Positions 36,158 to 44,728 of a stretch of 64,000 nucleotides of DNA are shown in pieces (within the stretch, counting starts at the first letter, position 1; each line of letters begins with the position of its first letter). The translations under genes and the position numbers were made by a program. The notes beneath the pieces were generated by a model that was not told the origin of the DNA, did no database searches, and was given only the letters and a program-made list of their open reading frames with translations. The DNA comes from Acidimicrobiaceae bacterium (lineage in GTDB: Bacteria > Actinomycetota > Acidimicrobiia > Acidimicrobiales > RAAP-2), in NCBI GenBank assembly GCA_027355725.1, contig DAIEHI010000053.1, forward strand, positions 38,904 to 102,903, written 5' to 3'.

Positions 36158-36927
36158 TTGCCCTCACGACGCCCTACCTCTGGTACACAACCCGGGCCAC
36201 GGGAATGGTGACCCTCATCCTCTTTACGATGGTCGTCGCGCTCGGCACCCTCGTCGCCAACCGCATCGGCGGCACCATCGTTGGACGCTTCGAGGTCAAC
36301 GAATTGCACCGCTCACTCACCATGGTCGCCATGACCTTCCTCGCAATCCACATCCTCACCACCGTGCTCGACAGCTACGTGCCCACCGGCTTCATCTCGG
36401 TGCTGATCCCCATGACCTCGCAGTACAAGAGGGTCGCCGTCGGGATCGGAGCGATTTCGTTCGACCTGATACTCGCGGTGTGGACCTCCAGCCTGCTCAA
36501 GCTTCGAATACCCAATACCACCTGGCGCTTCATCCACTGGTTCAGTTGGCTCGGGTTCAGTGCGGCCATCGTGCACGGCTTCATGACTGGCACCGACAGT
36601 CGAAAGGGCATTGGACTCATCGTCGTCATGGCGTGTGCCTCCACGGTCCTCGTCGCAGCGTTGTGGCGATTCTTTGGTCGCCCGACACGTGCCGCCGGAC
36701 GCACTGCACTCTCTCCCCTCGCAGTCACCTCCGGCCCCCAGAACACCTCGGGCTCGCCACGCCCAGCGCCTCCCTCGCGGCCGGCGACGCGATCGGCCCG
36801 TCCTCTCAAAGAGACGAGGCCCGCGCCAGCGACCCCACCTTCGAAGAGCGGCCCACAGCCCTCATCGCCCGGACAGCGACCGTTTCCCACCAGTCCGCTG
36901 CCCAAGGAAAAGAAGCGACGCCCGTGA
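36154..36927 (+). CDS. Ferric-reductase-like transmembrane haem protein
   Basis: 257 residues from ATG 36154 (ATGA overlap with apbE; the ORF track begins 27 bases early). Five or six hydrophobic helices in residues 5-185. Haem-ligand candidates lie in pairs on two helices: LHRSLTMVAMTFLAIH and FIHWFSWLGFSAAIVH, each with two His about 13 residues apart, as in the ferric reductase/YedZ fold binding two b haems. Residues about 190-257 form a Pro/Ser/basic cytoplasmic or external tail of unknown role. Predicted to carry electrons across the membrane. Coupled to the NuoF-like gene by GTGA. Confidence 0.8.
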   Translation: MIALTTPYLWYTTRATGMVTLILFTMVVALGTLVANRIGGTIVGRFEVNELHRSLTMVAMTFLAIHILTTVLDSYVPTGFISVLIPMTSQYKRVAVGIGAISFDLILAVWTSSLLKLRIPNTTWRFIHWFSWLGFSAAIVHGFMTGTDSRKGIGLIVVMACASTVLVAALWRFFGRPTRAAGRTALSPLAVTSGPQNTSGSPRPAPPSRPATRSARPLKETRPAPATPPSKSGPQPSSPGQRPFPTSPLPKEKKRRP

Positions 36928-38201
36928 TCGCACCAGGCGCACTGCCACGACTCCTTCACGCCGCGAGTGATCGGCCGCTCACCTTGAGCCAACACGAGAG
37001 CGCCTTTGGCGCCTCGACGCTGAGCAACTCCCTGCTCGAAGAACTTGAGGCGTCGGGCCTCACCGGCCGAGGCGGTGCGGGCTTCCCCACCGCGCAAAAG
37101 GCCCGACTCATTCGAGAACAACGCGGCCACAGCAAGTTCATGGTCGTGAACGCCATGGAGGGTGAGCCCGCGTCACACAAGGACCAGGCCCTCCTCAGCG
37201 CCAATCCCCACCTGGTACTCGACGGAGCTGAGTACCTCGCCTCGATCATTGGCGCGAACAACATCGCCATCTGCGTGGCGCGCGACAACCCAACGGTGGT
37301 CAATCATCTCGAGCGCGCCCTGCACGAGAGGTCGAGAAGGAGCCTGCGCGGACCGAGACTCGAACTGCACACGCCGCCGTGGCGCTACGTGGCGGGTGAG
37401 GAGTCGGCCTTGATCCACTGGCTCGACGACAATGAGTCGCTACCCCAGTACCGACCCCGTCGACCCCATATCTTGCGCATTGGCCACAGCCCCGCACTCG
37501 TTGACAACGCTGAGACCTGCGCCAACGTCGGCCTCATTGGCCGCTACGGCGCCTCGTGGTATCGAACCCTCGGCACGACGGAGAATCCCGGCAGCACCCT
37601 CGTATCGGTGACGGGCGCCGTTGAGCGACCGACGGTCATTGAAATAGAACTCGGTACCACCCTGCGCTCGATCCTTCACACCGCCGCCGCCGACCCCGAC
37701 CCCGCAGCGGTGCTACTCGGCGGGTACGGGGGCACGTGGCTGCACGCGCGGCACCTCGACACCCCCTACAACAACGCGGCGCTGAAGAATCTCGGCGTGG
37801 CGACCGGCGCCGGGGTCATCGTCGTCGTGCCCAAGGGTGCCTGCGGTGTCGTCGAGACCCAGCGGGTGGTTCGCTGGATGGCCAACGAGAGCGCGCGCCA
37901 GTGTGGTCCGTGCGCCTTTGGTCTGCCGGCCCTGGCCGAGGACCTCACTCATATCGCCCACGCCTCACGCGACGCCGAGGTGGCCTACCAGCGTCTCGTC
38001 GAGCGCTGCGGGGTGATCGAGGGTCGAGGCGCCTGTCGACACCCCGACGGTGTCATCCGCTTCATCCGCACGGCCCTCGAAGCCTTCGAGACGGACTTCT
38101 CGACCCATACCCACGGCACCGCGTGTGCGGGATCGCGCGCGACGCGTCACTTCGCGAACGTACCCTCGCTCGAGCGTGAGGATGAACTCATATGGGAATG
38201 A
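36924..38201 (+). CDS. NuoF-like NADH:flavin/iron-sulfur oxidoreductase subunit
   Basis: 425 residues from GTG 36924 (GTGA overlap); the 779-residue track entry is this gene plus an upstream artefact. NuoF fold: GLTGRGGAGFPTAQK (FMN site), NAMEGEPASHKD, YVAGEESALI, an SLBB segment (TLRSILHTAAADP) and the 4Fe-4S helical domain. In that domain ARQCGPCAFG replaces the usual SCGxCxPCREG, so the first of three clustered Cys is Ala; GACRHP keeps the fourth and RCGVIEG adds another. Likely transfers electrons between NAD(P)H and the ferredoxin or membrane haems. Not part of a complex I operon. Confidence 0.85.
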   Translation: MIAPGALPRLLHAASDRPLTLSQHESAFGASTLSNSLLEELEASGLTGRGGAGFPTAQKARLIREQRGHSKFMVVNAMEGEPASHKDQALLSANPHLVLDGAEYLASIIGANNIAICVARDNPTVVNHLERALHERSRRSLRGPRLELHTPPWRYVAGEESALIHWLDDNESLPQYRPRRPHILRIGHSPALVDNAETCANVGLIGRYGASWYRTLGTTENPGSTLVSVTGAVERPTVIEIELGTTLRSILHTAAADPDPAAVLLGGYGGTWLHARHLDTPYNNAALKNLGVATGAGVIVVVPKGACGVVETQRVVRWMANESARQCGPCAFGLPALAEDLTHIAHASRDAEVAYQRLVERCGVIEGRGACRHPDGVIRFIRTALEAFETDFSTHTHGTACAGSRATRHFANVPSLEREDELIWE

Positions 38202-38440
38202 GGCGCCGCTCTGGCACGTTCGTACTCCAGGTGAATCCGATCCTGTGCGACGGCTTCGGTCACTGCGCCGAACTCGCGCCAGAGCTCGTGAAGACCGACG
38301 AATGGGGCTACCCCATCATCGTCAATGAACCAGTGCCACTCGCCAACGTTGCGGCCTACGAGTCCGCTCGCTACGCCGAGCGCGGCTGTCCGCGCCAGGC
38401 GCTGCACATCCAGCGCTTCAGCGAGAAGAAGCCCCACTGA
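38198..38440 (+). CDS. Small ferredoxin
   Basis: About 80 residues (ATG 38198 overlaps the previous stop as ATGA; ATG 38192 is an alternative). Fe-S ligands: CDGFGHC then, about 40 residues on, ERGCP. The C-x5-C ... C-P pattern is that of [3Fe-4S] or diverged [4Fe-4S] ferredoxins such as the Fdx partners of actinobacterial P450s. As the last gene of the cassette it is the probable partner of the NuoF-like protein. Confidence 0.85.
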   Translation: MRRRSGTFVLQVNPILCDGFGHCAELAPELVKTDEWGYPIIVNEPVPLANVAAYESARYAERGCPRQALHIQRFSEKKPH

Positions 38441-38444
38441 GTCT

Positions 38445-39335
38445 CTAGCGGTTGCCCTCGGCGTGACGCTGCGTTCGAGCGACGATGATGCGTGAGGTGA
38501 CGAGCAACACCAAGACCATCACGAGCAAGATCAGCGCCGCGTCGTAGGAGACGTAGTGGGCCTCATTGGTGGGTTGGTTGTAATCCGTCCACACGTAGTA
38601 GGTGAGATAGCCAATGGGCTGATGAATGAGCGACGCCGACGGAAGATTGTTCGTGATGCCCGCGGTGTAGAGCAGCGGCGCGGTCTCGCCACCAGCGATC
38701 GACAATGCGATCAGCACGCCGGTCACGATGCCCGGCAGCGCCGACTTGAGCACGATGCGGCGCAACATGTACCCCGGCGCCATGCCGAGCGCCTCGGCGC
38801 CCTCACGGTAGTTGGTGGGCACCTGGCGGATGGCTGACTCGGTGGCTTTGGCAATGTAGGGCACAACCATGAGCGACAGGATCAAGAGCGCGGGCAAGAG
38901 CGAGAATCCCCAGTGCAGCCCCACACAGAGCGCGATGTAGCCAACGTAACCGAGCACGATCGAGGGGAAGCCCGAGAGCACCTCGGTGGCGGTTCGAAGC
39001 ACGGCCCCGCTCGCCTTGCCGTTCTTTCGAGGTCGGGCGAGTTCTGCGAAGTGGATGCCCGCGAGGATGCCAATGGTGCCCGCGATGATGAGGACACCCA
39101 GCATGATCACGAGTGTGCCCAGCACCGCGTTCTCGAGGCCACCGCTGGTGCCCTGGGAGACGGTCGTGAGCACGTTCCAGTGCCAGTGGGGCACCGCACG
39201 GACAATGACTTCGATCACGAGCCACAACGCGGGTCCGACCACGAAGACGAGCGACGCCATGGCGGCAGCGCGAAACAGTGTCTCTCGTATGCGCCGCGCT
39301 CGCGTGCGCTGCACCGAGGGGCTGATGATGCTCAT
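38445..39335 (-). CDS. pstA: Phosphate ABC transporter permease PstA
   Basis: 296 residues, six predicted membrane helices. Binding-protein-dependent permease motif [35 protein letters not shown] is diagnostic for PstA. Inner-membrane half-channel of the high-affinity phosphate importer with PstC. Starts 4 bp inside pstC. Convergent with the ferredoxin gene, 4 bp apart. The last gene of the pst operon here, with pstB at the front rather than the end. Confidence 0.95.
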   Translation of the reverse strand: MSIISPSVQRTRARRIRETLFRAAAMASLVFVVGPALWLVIEVIVRAVPHWHWNVLTTVSQGTSGGLENAVLGTLVIMLGVLIIAGTIGILAGIHFAELARPRKNGKASGAVLRTATEVLSGFPSIVLGYVGYIALCVGLHWGFSLLPALLILSLMVVPYIAKATESAIRQVPTNYREGAEALGMAPGYMLRRIVLKSALPGIVTGVLIALSIAGGETAPLLYTAGITNNLPSASLIHQPIGYLTYYVWTDYNQPTNEAHYVSYDAALILLVMVLVLLVTSRIIVARTQRHAEGNR

Positions 39336-40417
39336 GAGTCTCTCCCGACTGGTGCTGAAAGGCGCGACGTCCGATTGACGATGATGCGCGCGGCGACGTT
39401 CACCGCGACCGAGATCACCGCCAGGATGAGTCCCGCCTCAGCGAGCGTCGCCACCGCAAAGCCGGTGCCGTCGGTGGCGGCCGAGTCCAACTGACTCACG
39501 ATGGTCGCGGCGACCGTGGTCATGGTGCCATAGATGTTGGGCGACACGTGACCGAGCACCGACCCTGACACCATGGCGACCGCGATTGTTTCGCCGAGTG
39601 CTCGGCCGAGACCGAGCACCGTCGCTCCAATGATGCCCGAACGCACCCACGGGATGGTGACCCAACGAGCAACTTCAGCGTCAGTGAGTCCGAGCGCCTC
39701 ACCGCCTTCTTTGGGCAGTGGTGGCACTTGCATGAACAGGTCGCGCGTGGTCGAGGCAATGATGGGAACGATCATGAGACCCAGGACCAAACCCGAGGTC
39801 AAGAGGCCCTCGCCGTAGCCGGTGGGCCCTCGAAAGTAATTGAGGACGGGCACGTTGGGTACGTGGTTCGCAATCAATGGGTAGACGTGTTGGGCGAGCA
39901 GCGGCCCGAGGGTGAGTACTCCCCAGAGTCCAACGACAACACTCGGGATACCGGCGAGGATCTCAACGAAGAAGCCGAGCGGCTTAGAGATCCACCCCGG
40001 GAGTCGCTCGGTGAGCGCGAAGGCCGTGCCAATCGAGATCGGAAGCGCGATGAGGACCGCGATGATCGAGGTTTGCAGCGTGCCCGCGATGAGTGGCCAG
40101 GCACCGTAGGAGGAACCCGGTGGGTGCGCCACGCCGTTGGTGTGGACAACTGCCCCGTAGGTGCTGCCGGGCTGCCACGCCGAGGAGGTGAGAAAGCTGA
40201 AGCCATTGACCTTGACCGCGGGCCACGCTTTTAGAACGAGCACGCTCAATACGAACGCGAGGCCGGCCAATGGAATGATCGCGGCGCTTCGCGCGCTGTA
40301 GCGCCACACGTGCTCTTCGTTGCTACGCAACAAAGCACCTATCCGGCGGACCAAAGTGGTCCGCCGGATAGGGCCAAGGGCGGTGATTGATTCAGCGTCG
40401 CCGCCAACTACTGACAT
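39332..40417 (-). CDS. pstC: Phosphate ABC transporter permease PstC
   Basis: 361 residues. Six helices and a 55-residue cytoplasmic N-terminus; [23 protein letters not shown] is the ABC-permease cytoplasmic loop and [15 protein letters not shown] the PstC signature. Pairs with PstA. It begins 2 bp after pstS. Bases 46-80 of the gene form a perfect 16-bp stem with a 3-nt loop in the message; this encodes part of the N-terminal arm ([13 protein letters not shown]). Confidence 0.95.
   Translation of the reverse strand: MSVVGGDAESITALGPIRRTTLVRRIGALLRSNEEHVWRYSARSAAIIPLAGLAFVLSVLVLKAWPAVKVNGFSFLTSSAWQPGSTYGAVVHTNGVAHPPGSSYGAWPLIAGTLQTSIIAVLIALPISIGTAFALTERLPGWISKPLGFFVEILAGIPSVVVGLWGVLTLGPLLAQHVYPLIANHVPNVPVLNYFRGPTGYGEGLLTSGLVLGLMIVPIIASTTRDLFMQVPPLPKEGGEALGLTDAEVARWVTIPWVRSGIIGATVLGLGRALGETIAVAMVSGSVLGHVSPNIYGTMTTVAATIVSQLDSAATDGTGFAVATLAEAGLILAVISVAVNVAARIIVNRTSRLSAPVGRDS
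40338..40372 (-). promoter_or_regulatory. Perfect 16-bp hairpin inside the 5' end of pstC
   Basis: CCTATCCGGCGGACCA and its exact complement flank a 3-nt loop. The stem is GC-rich and lies 46-80 nt into the pstC reading frame. A smaller GTTGC/GCAAC hairpin follows. No U-tract follows, so this is not a standard intrinsic terminator; mRNA-end stabilisation of pstS or attenuation of pstCA is more plausible. Confidence 0.7.
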
Positions 40418-40419
40418 CG

Positions 40420-41559
40420 TTACTTGATTTTCTCAATCTGCTTGAGCGACTTGTCCACGACCTTCTTTGGAAGGGCCACGAAGTTCACCTGGTTCAGGTA
40501 CTGCGAGCTGTTGCCGGCCTTGGGGTCGATCGCCCACTCGAGCAATGACCGAACTGCCTGAGCGGTCTTCGAGTCTGCCTGATTCTGGTTCACGATTGCG
40601 TACTCGTAGTTGACAATCGGGTAGCCGTTGTTGACGCGGCCGTTGATCATTGAGATCGTCTCGTTGGCCGGTGTCTGGTTCTGGTAGACAGTCGCTTCCT
40701 TCAGTGCAGCCGCTGGCGAGGGCATGACGAACTGTCCATTGCCGTTCTTCAACTTCGCGTAGGTGAGGCCGTCACCGAGGACCTGTGCCTGGTAGCTGAC
40801 TCCAACGTAGGCAATACAACCCTTGGTCGCCGCGCAGCCTGAGACCATGCCACCGTTGCCGTTCTCACCGAGGGCGTTGGGGATCGATGGGAACGCAACG
40901 GTCGTGCCGTAGCTGACCGAGTTGGCCCACGTCGGGTCCTGACGCGAGAGGTACTGGGTGAAGATGAACGTGTCACCACTGCCGTCGGAACGGTGCAGGG
41001 CCACGATGGGAAGGTTCGGCAAGGTGATGCCGGGGTTCATCGCAGCGATCGCCGAGTCATTCCAGTTGGTGATCTTGCCCTGGTAGATCTGTGAGAGCAC
41101 TAGGCCACTCAAGTTCAGGTGCGCGGTCACGCCGGGGATGTTGTACGCAATGATCTGGTACGAGATCGCGAGCGGGATGTTCATCAGCGTCGGGGTCGTT
41201 GCGAGCACCGAGCTCGACAGGTAGGCGTCCGAGGAGCCGATGTTGACGGTGCCGTTCGCTGCGTCAGCAATGCCCGTACCCGAACCCGTACCGCCGGTCG
41301 TGATGTTCACCTTGGTGTACTTCGCCTGGTAAGCGGGCGCCCAGATGTTCCACAACGGGTACAACAGGGTGCTACCGGTCTCGGTCAAGTTGGCCGACGG
41401 TGGCGTCTCAACCTTGACTACACCAATAGGGGCAGCCTTGTGCTTCTTGGCCTTCGTGGCGGACGCCGTCGTGGCGAATGCTCCCACGAAGGTCGTTCCT
41501 GCGAGCACGAGAGCCATCGAAGATACGAGGTACCCGCGTGACTTTGAGTTTCTGATCAT
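40420..41559 (-). CDS. pstS: Periplasmic phosphate-binding protein PstS
   Basis: 379 residues from ATG 41559 with AAGGAG 8 nt upstream. Sec signal peptide (residues about 10-38) ending in TTASA; no lipobox Cys, so unlike most actinobacterial PstS it is not a lipoprotein by this criterion. Phosphate-binding motifs: [34 protein letters not shown] and the [12 protein letters not shown] loop. Delivers phosphate to PstCA. Two Cys (SGCAATKGC) may form a small disulfide loop. Confidence 0.95.
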   Translation of the reverse strand: MIRNSKSRGYLVSSMALVLAGTTFVGAFATTASATKAKKHKAAPIGVVKVETPPSANLTETGSTLLYPLWNIWAPAYQAKYTKVNITTGGTGSGTGIADAANGTVNIGSSDAYLSSSVLATTPTLMNIPLAISYQIIAYNIPGVTAHLNLSGLVLSQIYQGKITNWNDSAIAAMNPGITLPNLPIVALHRSDGSGDTFIFTQYLSRQDPTWANSVSYGTTVAFPSIPNALGENGNGGMVSGCAATKGCIAYVGVSYQAQVLGDGLTYAKLKNGNGQFVMPSPAAALKEATVYQNQTPANETISMINGRVNNGYPIVNYEYAIVNQNQADSKTAQAVRSLLEWAIDPKAGNSSQYLNQVNFVALPKKVVDKSLKQIEKIK

Positions 41560-41835
41560 TCTTGTCTCCTTGACGTTCATGAGACCAACGTACGGTCGCG
41601 AAGTAACCCGGACTCGAACTCAAAGTGAAGTGAAGATGATTTCTGAGCCATCACTTCGTGTAGCCCTTCAGACGTCGTGTCACGAACGTGCAACACGAAG
41701 AAGCGTCGACGCTGCGAGATGACCAATCACCGTTGAAGTGTTCACGGGTGCGCCATGAGTACTGAATGAACATGTGGTGCATGAACCAAGCAATGAGGAA
41801 GTGGTCGCGGGTGAACTACTCGCCGACGAGCGGTC
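41560..41835. other. pstB-pstS intergenic region
   Basis: 276 bp with several GTTCA-type heptamers on the minus strand (GTTCACCCGCG, GGTTCATGCACC, TGTTCATTCAG) resembling single Streptomyces PHO-box units, but they are not spaced at the 11-bp period of a real PHO box. A pstS promoter is probably here. Confidence 0.35.
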
Positions 41836-42672
41836 TCAGCCCATCAAGCCGTTCACGTAGCGGTCTGTCGAAGCTTCACGGGGCTGATCGAAGATCTGGC
41901 TGGTGTCACCGTGCTCAACAAGTCGACCTTCGTAGAAGAACATGGTCTTATCGGACACGCGACGGGCCTGGCCGAGGTTGTGGGTCACGACGATGATGGT
42001 GAGCGCTGGGGTCATGGCGCGCATCAAGAGCTCCACCGACTCAGTCGACAGCGGGTCGAGTGCGGACGTTGGCTCATCGAGGAGCAAGACCTCAGGACCA
42101 ACGGCGAGTGCCCTCGCGAGACACAAGAGTTGCTGTTGACCGCCGGAGAGGCGAAACGGTGAGTCACCCAGACGATCCTTCACCGCGTCCCAGAGTCCGA
42201 CCTCTCGAAGGCGCGTCTCGGCAACGATGTCTAGTTGCTTACCCTTGGCGATGCGATGCGCGCGTACGCCAGCGACCACGTTGTCGCGGATTGACATTGG
42301 AAACGGATTCGGGCGCTGGAACAACATGCCAACGCGTCGACGAAGGGTTAAGAGGTCCTGACCCGAGGACCAGATACTCTCGCCGTCGAGCTTGACGTCG
42401 CCCTCGTGTCTAAAGGATGGGACCTTGTCGTTCATCCGATTGATTGTTCGAAGAAAGGTCGACTTACCCGAACCAGTCGGGCCGATCAGCGCGGTGATGG
42501 TGCCGCGCGCGAACTCCATGTTGACGCCCGTCAGAATCGACTTCGCACCGAAACTGAGGTTCAGTCCCTCGCTCGATATGACGTTGGGGGGGCGGTTCGC
42601 GTCGGGGTCCAGTCGCGAGAGTTCACTGTCGATCAAGCGTGCAGCAACTTCAGAGCTCGTGATCTCATCCAT
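41836..42672 (-). CDS. pstB: Phosphate import ATP-binding protein PstB
   Basis: 278 residues. ABC ATPase: Walker A GPTGSGKST, Q-loop LFQRPNPFPMSI (the PNPFP stretch is PstB-specific), signature LSGGQQQLLCLARA, Walker B VLLLDEPTSALD, H-loop VTHNLGQARR. A 30-residue N-terminal extension precedes the usual start. GGAAAAG Shine-Dalgarno. It lies upstream of pstS, an inversion of the usual pstSCAB order, and no phoU is present in the window. Confidence 0.95.
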   Translation of the reverse strand: MDEITSSEVAARLIDSELSRLDPDANRPPNVISSEGLNLSFGAKSILTGVNMEFARGTITALIGPTGSGKSTFLRTINRMNDKVPSFRHEGDVKLDGESIWSSGQDLLTLRRRVGMLFQRPNPFPMSIRDNVVAGVRAHRIAKGKQLDIVAETRLREVGLWDAVKDRLGDSPFRLSGGQQQLLCLARALAVGPEVLLLDEPTSALDPLSTESVELLMRAMTPALTIIVVTHNLGQARRVSDKTMFFYEGRLVEHGDTSQIFDQPREASTDRYVNGLMG

Positions 42673-42769
42673 GCGGTCTTTTCCTTTGCTTGAGACAACT
42701 GAGGCTGAGTGTAAGGGCAGCAGATGAATTTCTTGAAAACGAAAAGTGAATTAGCAGTGATTTCTACGT

Positions 42770-42787
42770 TCTCATCGGCCGATGAGA
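42770..42787. promoter_or_regulatory. Perfect 18-bp palindrome, candidate operator
   Basis: TCTCATCGGCCGATGAGA is exactly self-complementary. It lies in the 288-bp divergent region between pstB and the lysE-type gene, 98 bp from pstB and 174 bp from lysE starts. No regulator in the window is an obvious partner. Confidence 0.5.
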
Positions 42788-42960
42788 GTCCGCTTCATCT
42801 GTTGAGTTTGAAGCGGCCTACCATGATTCCGGCGAGTCAGACGGTCGGGCCGTTCTGGAAACGATTTAGTCTCCAGGAATCCCGTCCTGCTCCAGCTCGC
42901 CCATTGCAACTATCGTTGATCTCCAGTTGTTCGAGAAACTTTTGAAGAAAAGGTTCAGTT

Positions 42961-43605
42961 GTGCCACACATTGCCGTCCTTATCGGAATGGCTGTCGTAG
43001 CCCTTGGAATGGTGCTCACTCCGGGACCCAACATGATGTACCTGGTTTCTCGAAGCATCAGCCAGGGTCGGACCGCCGGATTGATTTCGCTCTCCGGTAC
43101 GGGGGTCGGGTTTCTCATCTATTTGGTCATGGCGAACTTGGGAATGGCCGCAATCTTTGTGGTCGTCCCCTGGCTTTACATCACTCTCAAGGTGGTTGGC
43201 GCGGGTTACCTCTTCTATTTGGCCTGGAAGACTCTCAAGCCAGGTGGACACTCACTGTTCGAAACTCGCGCGCTAGCGTTGGATTCACGCAGAAAACTAT
43301 TCCGCATGGGTCTAACCACGAACCTGTTGAATCCCAAGGCCGCAATCATGTACATGGCACTTATTCCTCAGTTCATACACCCCGGCGCAGGTAGCGTCGT
43401 GCTCCAAGGATTTGTCCTCGGTGCGGTCCAAATATCTGTCAGCATGATTGTTAACGCTGCAATCATCTTCGCGGCAGGCGCAATAGCGGTGTTTATGAAG
43501 CGTCGTCCCTCTTGGATCAGGTGGCAGCGGTGGGTCACCGGAGCTCTCTTGGGAGCGGTCGGCACAAAACTTGCCGCCGACGCATTCACATCGGCGACGC
43601 TCTAG
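42961..43605 (+). CDS. LysE family amino-acid exporter
   Basis: 214 residues with six predicted helices. TPGPNMMYLVSRSISQGRTAGL is the LysE/RhtB signature in the first loop, and LLNPKAAIMYMALIPQF the second conserved segment. Exports amino acids or derivatives using the proton gradient; the substrate is not readable. GTG start with AAAAGG upstream. Isolated gene. Confidence 0.92.
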   Translation: MPHIAVLIGMAVVALGMVLTPGPNMMYLVSRSISQGRTAGLISLSGTGVGFLIYLVMANLGMAAIFVVVPWLYITLKVVGAGYLFYLAWKTLKPGGHSLFETRALALDSRRKLFRMGLTTNLLNPKAAIMYMALIPQFIHPGAGSVVLQGFVLGAVQISVSMIVNAAIIFAAGAIAVFMKRRPSWIRWQRWVTGALLGAVGTKLAADAFTSATL

Positions 43606-44096
43606 CGCGGTGAGTGCGACCAATCTTCATTGAGACGGCCGACGGCGATAACCGTATTGGACTGCTCGATGTTGACCCAGTAACCGGTTGTCTCTGGTTT
43701 CGCTCGACGAGCGGGCGCACCAAGCAGCGCCGGCGGCGGTCACATATGGATCCCGCTGCTTCACGCCCATGCGTTCGTATTCGTGGATGTAGCTGCTACA
43801 CCGTAGGGGAGGTCGGATTACGGGTATGCGCAGCGATCGCCTCCGCACTCAGTTCGCGATCTTTGGTCAGGTGACGTACGCGACGAGGCAGAACTCTTGG
43901 TACCTTCCGGGTCCGCTAGGACAACGACGGTACCCTCTTCGTCGTTGTGGCGCTCACCCGTCTAGTATCCGCCGTGAGCCACTGTCTTGGCTATGGCTGC
44001 GGCAATTGCCGCGTTTGGAAACATTCGCCCTGTAGGTCCACAAAGTTTGCTTGCGCGAACCGCTCGGGAATGAAGTAAGCCGATCACGGTGGTCCA
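43606..44096. other. Noncoding stretch, no gene seen
   Basis: 491 bp between lysE and the toxin gene. Short reading frames on both strands have no family resemblance and atypical composition. It may be gene debris at the edge of the toxin-antitoxin region, but I could not identify a parent. Confidence 0.4.
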
Positions 44097-44378
44097 TTAC
44101 CGATAGGCGTCTGCTCGATGTCGAATGGCAGTGACTTTCACAGTGTGTGTGGTGTCATCAATGAAGTACAAGACTCGGTAGTCGCCTCGATGTGCTGAAT
44201 ACGCCGGCGCCAAGGGAGTTCCGAGCGGCTTGCCAACGCGCTGAGGGTTGTCGAGCAACGGACCGGTGATGAATTCATACACCGCAAGGGCAGTCTTCTC
44301 AGGGAGTACCTCGGCGAGCGCCGACGCCGCTGAACGGGCGACTTGTAGGTGGTACTCGTCCTTATTTGGCGTGGACAC
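44097..44378 (-). CDS. RelE/ParE-superfamily toxin
   Basis: 93 residues. YHLQVARSAASALAEVLP is the basic first strand and helix; HRGDYRVLYFIDDTTHTVKVTAIRHRADAYR is the classic RelE C-terminal core (GDYRVLY then V-x-x-I-x-HR-x-x-Y-R) that cuts mRNA in the ribosomal A site. Overlaps the antitoxin by 17 bp, antitoxin first, as in relBE/yefM-yoeB operons. Confidence 0.9.
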   Translation of the reverse strand: MSTPNKDEYHLQVARSAASALAEVLPEKTALAVYEFITGPLLDNPQRVGKPLGTPLAPAYSAHRGDYRVLYFIDDTTHTVKVTAIRHRADAYR

Positions 44379-44652
44379 CGCGACCGGCGTTCTTCATTTC
44401 TTTCGCCAGTTGGTTAGCGTCAAAGGTGTCACCGTTCGCAAGCTCTTGGACGCCGGTCTCGTGTGCCCGCAAGAGGGCCGAGTCGGATAGCACGGCGATT
44501 GTCTCGCGCATGGCGTCGTAGTCGTCGGCTCCCATCAGAACGGCGACCCGGTGTCCATTCTTGGTGATTTCGATTCGCTCATGGGTCGAACTGGCTTCGT
44601 CGACCAATTTGGACAACTGAGCTCGGACGTCAGCTATGGGTAGGGTTGTCAT
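44362..44652 (-). CDS. Phd/YefM-type antitoxin
   Basis: 96 residues from ATG 44652; the longer ORF-track start runs through the promoter. LPIADVRAQLSKLVDEAS and ITKNGHRVAVLMGADDYDAM are the Phd/YefM DNA-binding fold; the C-terminal acidic/Leu half would wrap the toxin. TATAAT ends 7 nt before the ATG, so the message is leaderless, and a second TATAAT with the following TTA lies 11 bp upstream, possibly an operator repeat for autorepression. Confidence 0.9.
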   Translation of the reverse strand: MTTLPIADVRAQLSKLVDEASSTHERIEITKNGHRVAVLMGADDYDAMRETIAVLSDSALLRAHETGVQELANGDTFDANQLAKEMKNAGRGVHAK

Positions 44653-44659
44653 GTACAGA

Positions 44660-44665
44660 ATTATA
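44660..44665 (-). promoter_or_regulatory. Leaderless -10 box of the antitoxin-toxin operon
   Basis: TATAAT with 7 nt to the ATG. A second TATAATTA copy at 44671-44676 forms an 11-bp direct repeat. Confidence 0.6.
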
Positions 44666-44728
44666 GCGTAATTATAGGGCGGCTTTGCACTGGTTCTTGT
44701 TGTGTGACTCAAGGTCCGCGTCAGAAAA

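Noticed and set aside
35862-36923. First 354 residues of the 779-residue frame in the ORF track
   Set aside because: They overlap apbE and the ferric-reductase gene in another frame, are His/Arg/Pro-rich, and the NuoF-like protein has a GTGA-coupled start at 36924.
41560-41835. PHO box upstream of pstS
   Set aside because: GTTCA elements occur, but not as 11-bp direct repeats; too weak to call.
42724-42945. 73-codon frame upstream of lysE
   Set aside because: Overlaps the palindrome and has no family signal; likely chance.
43627-43848. Possible transposase remnant
   Set aside because: I looked for integrase DDE or IS3-type motifs in all frames and saw none.
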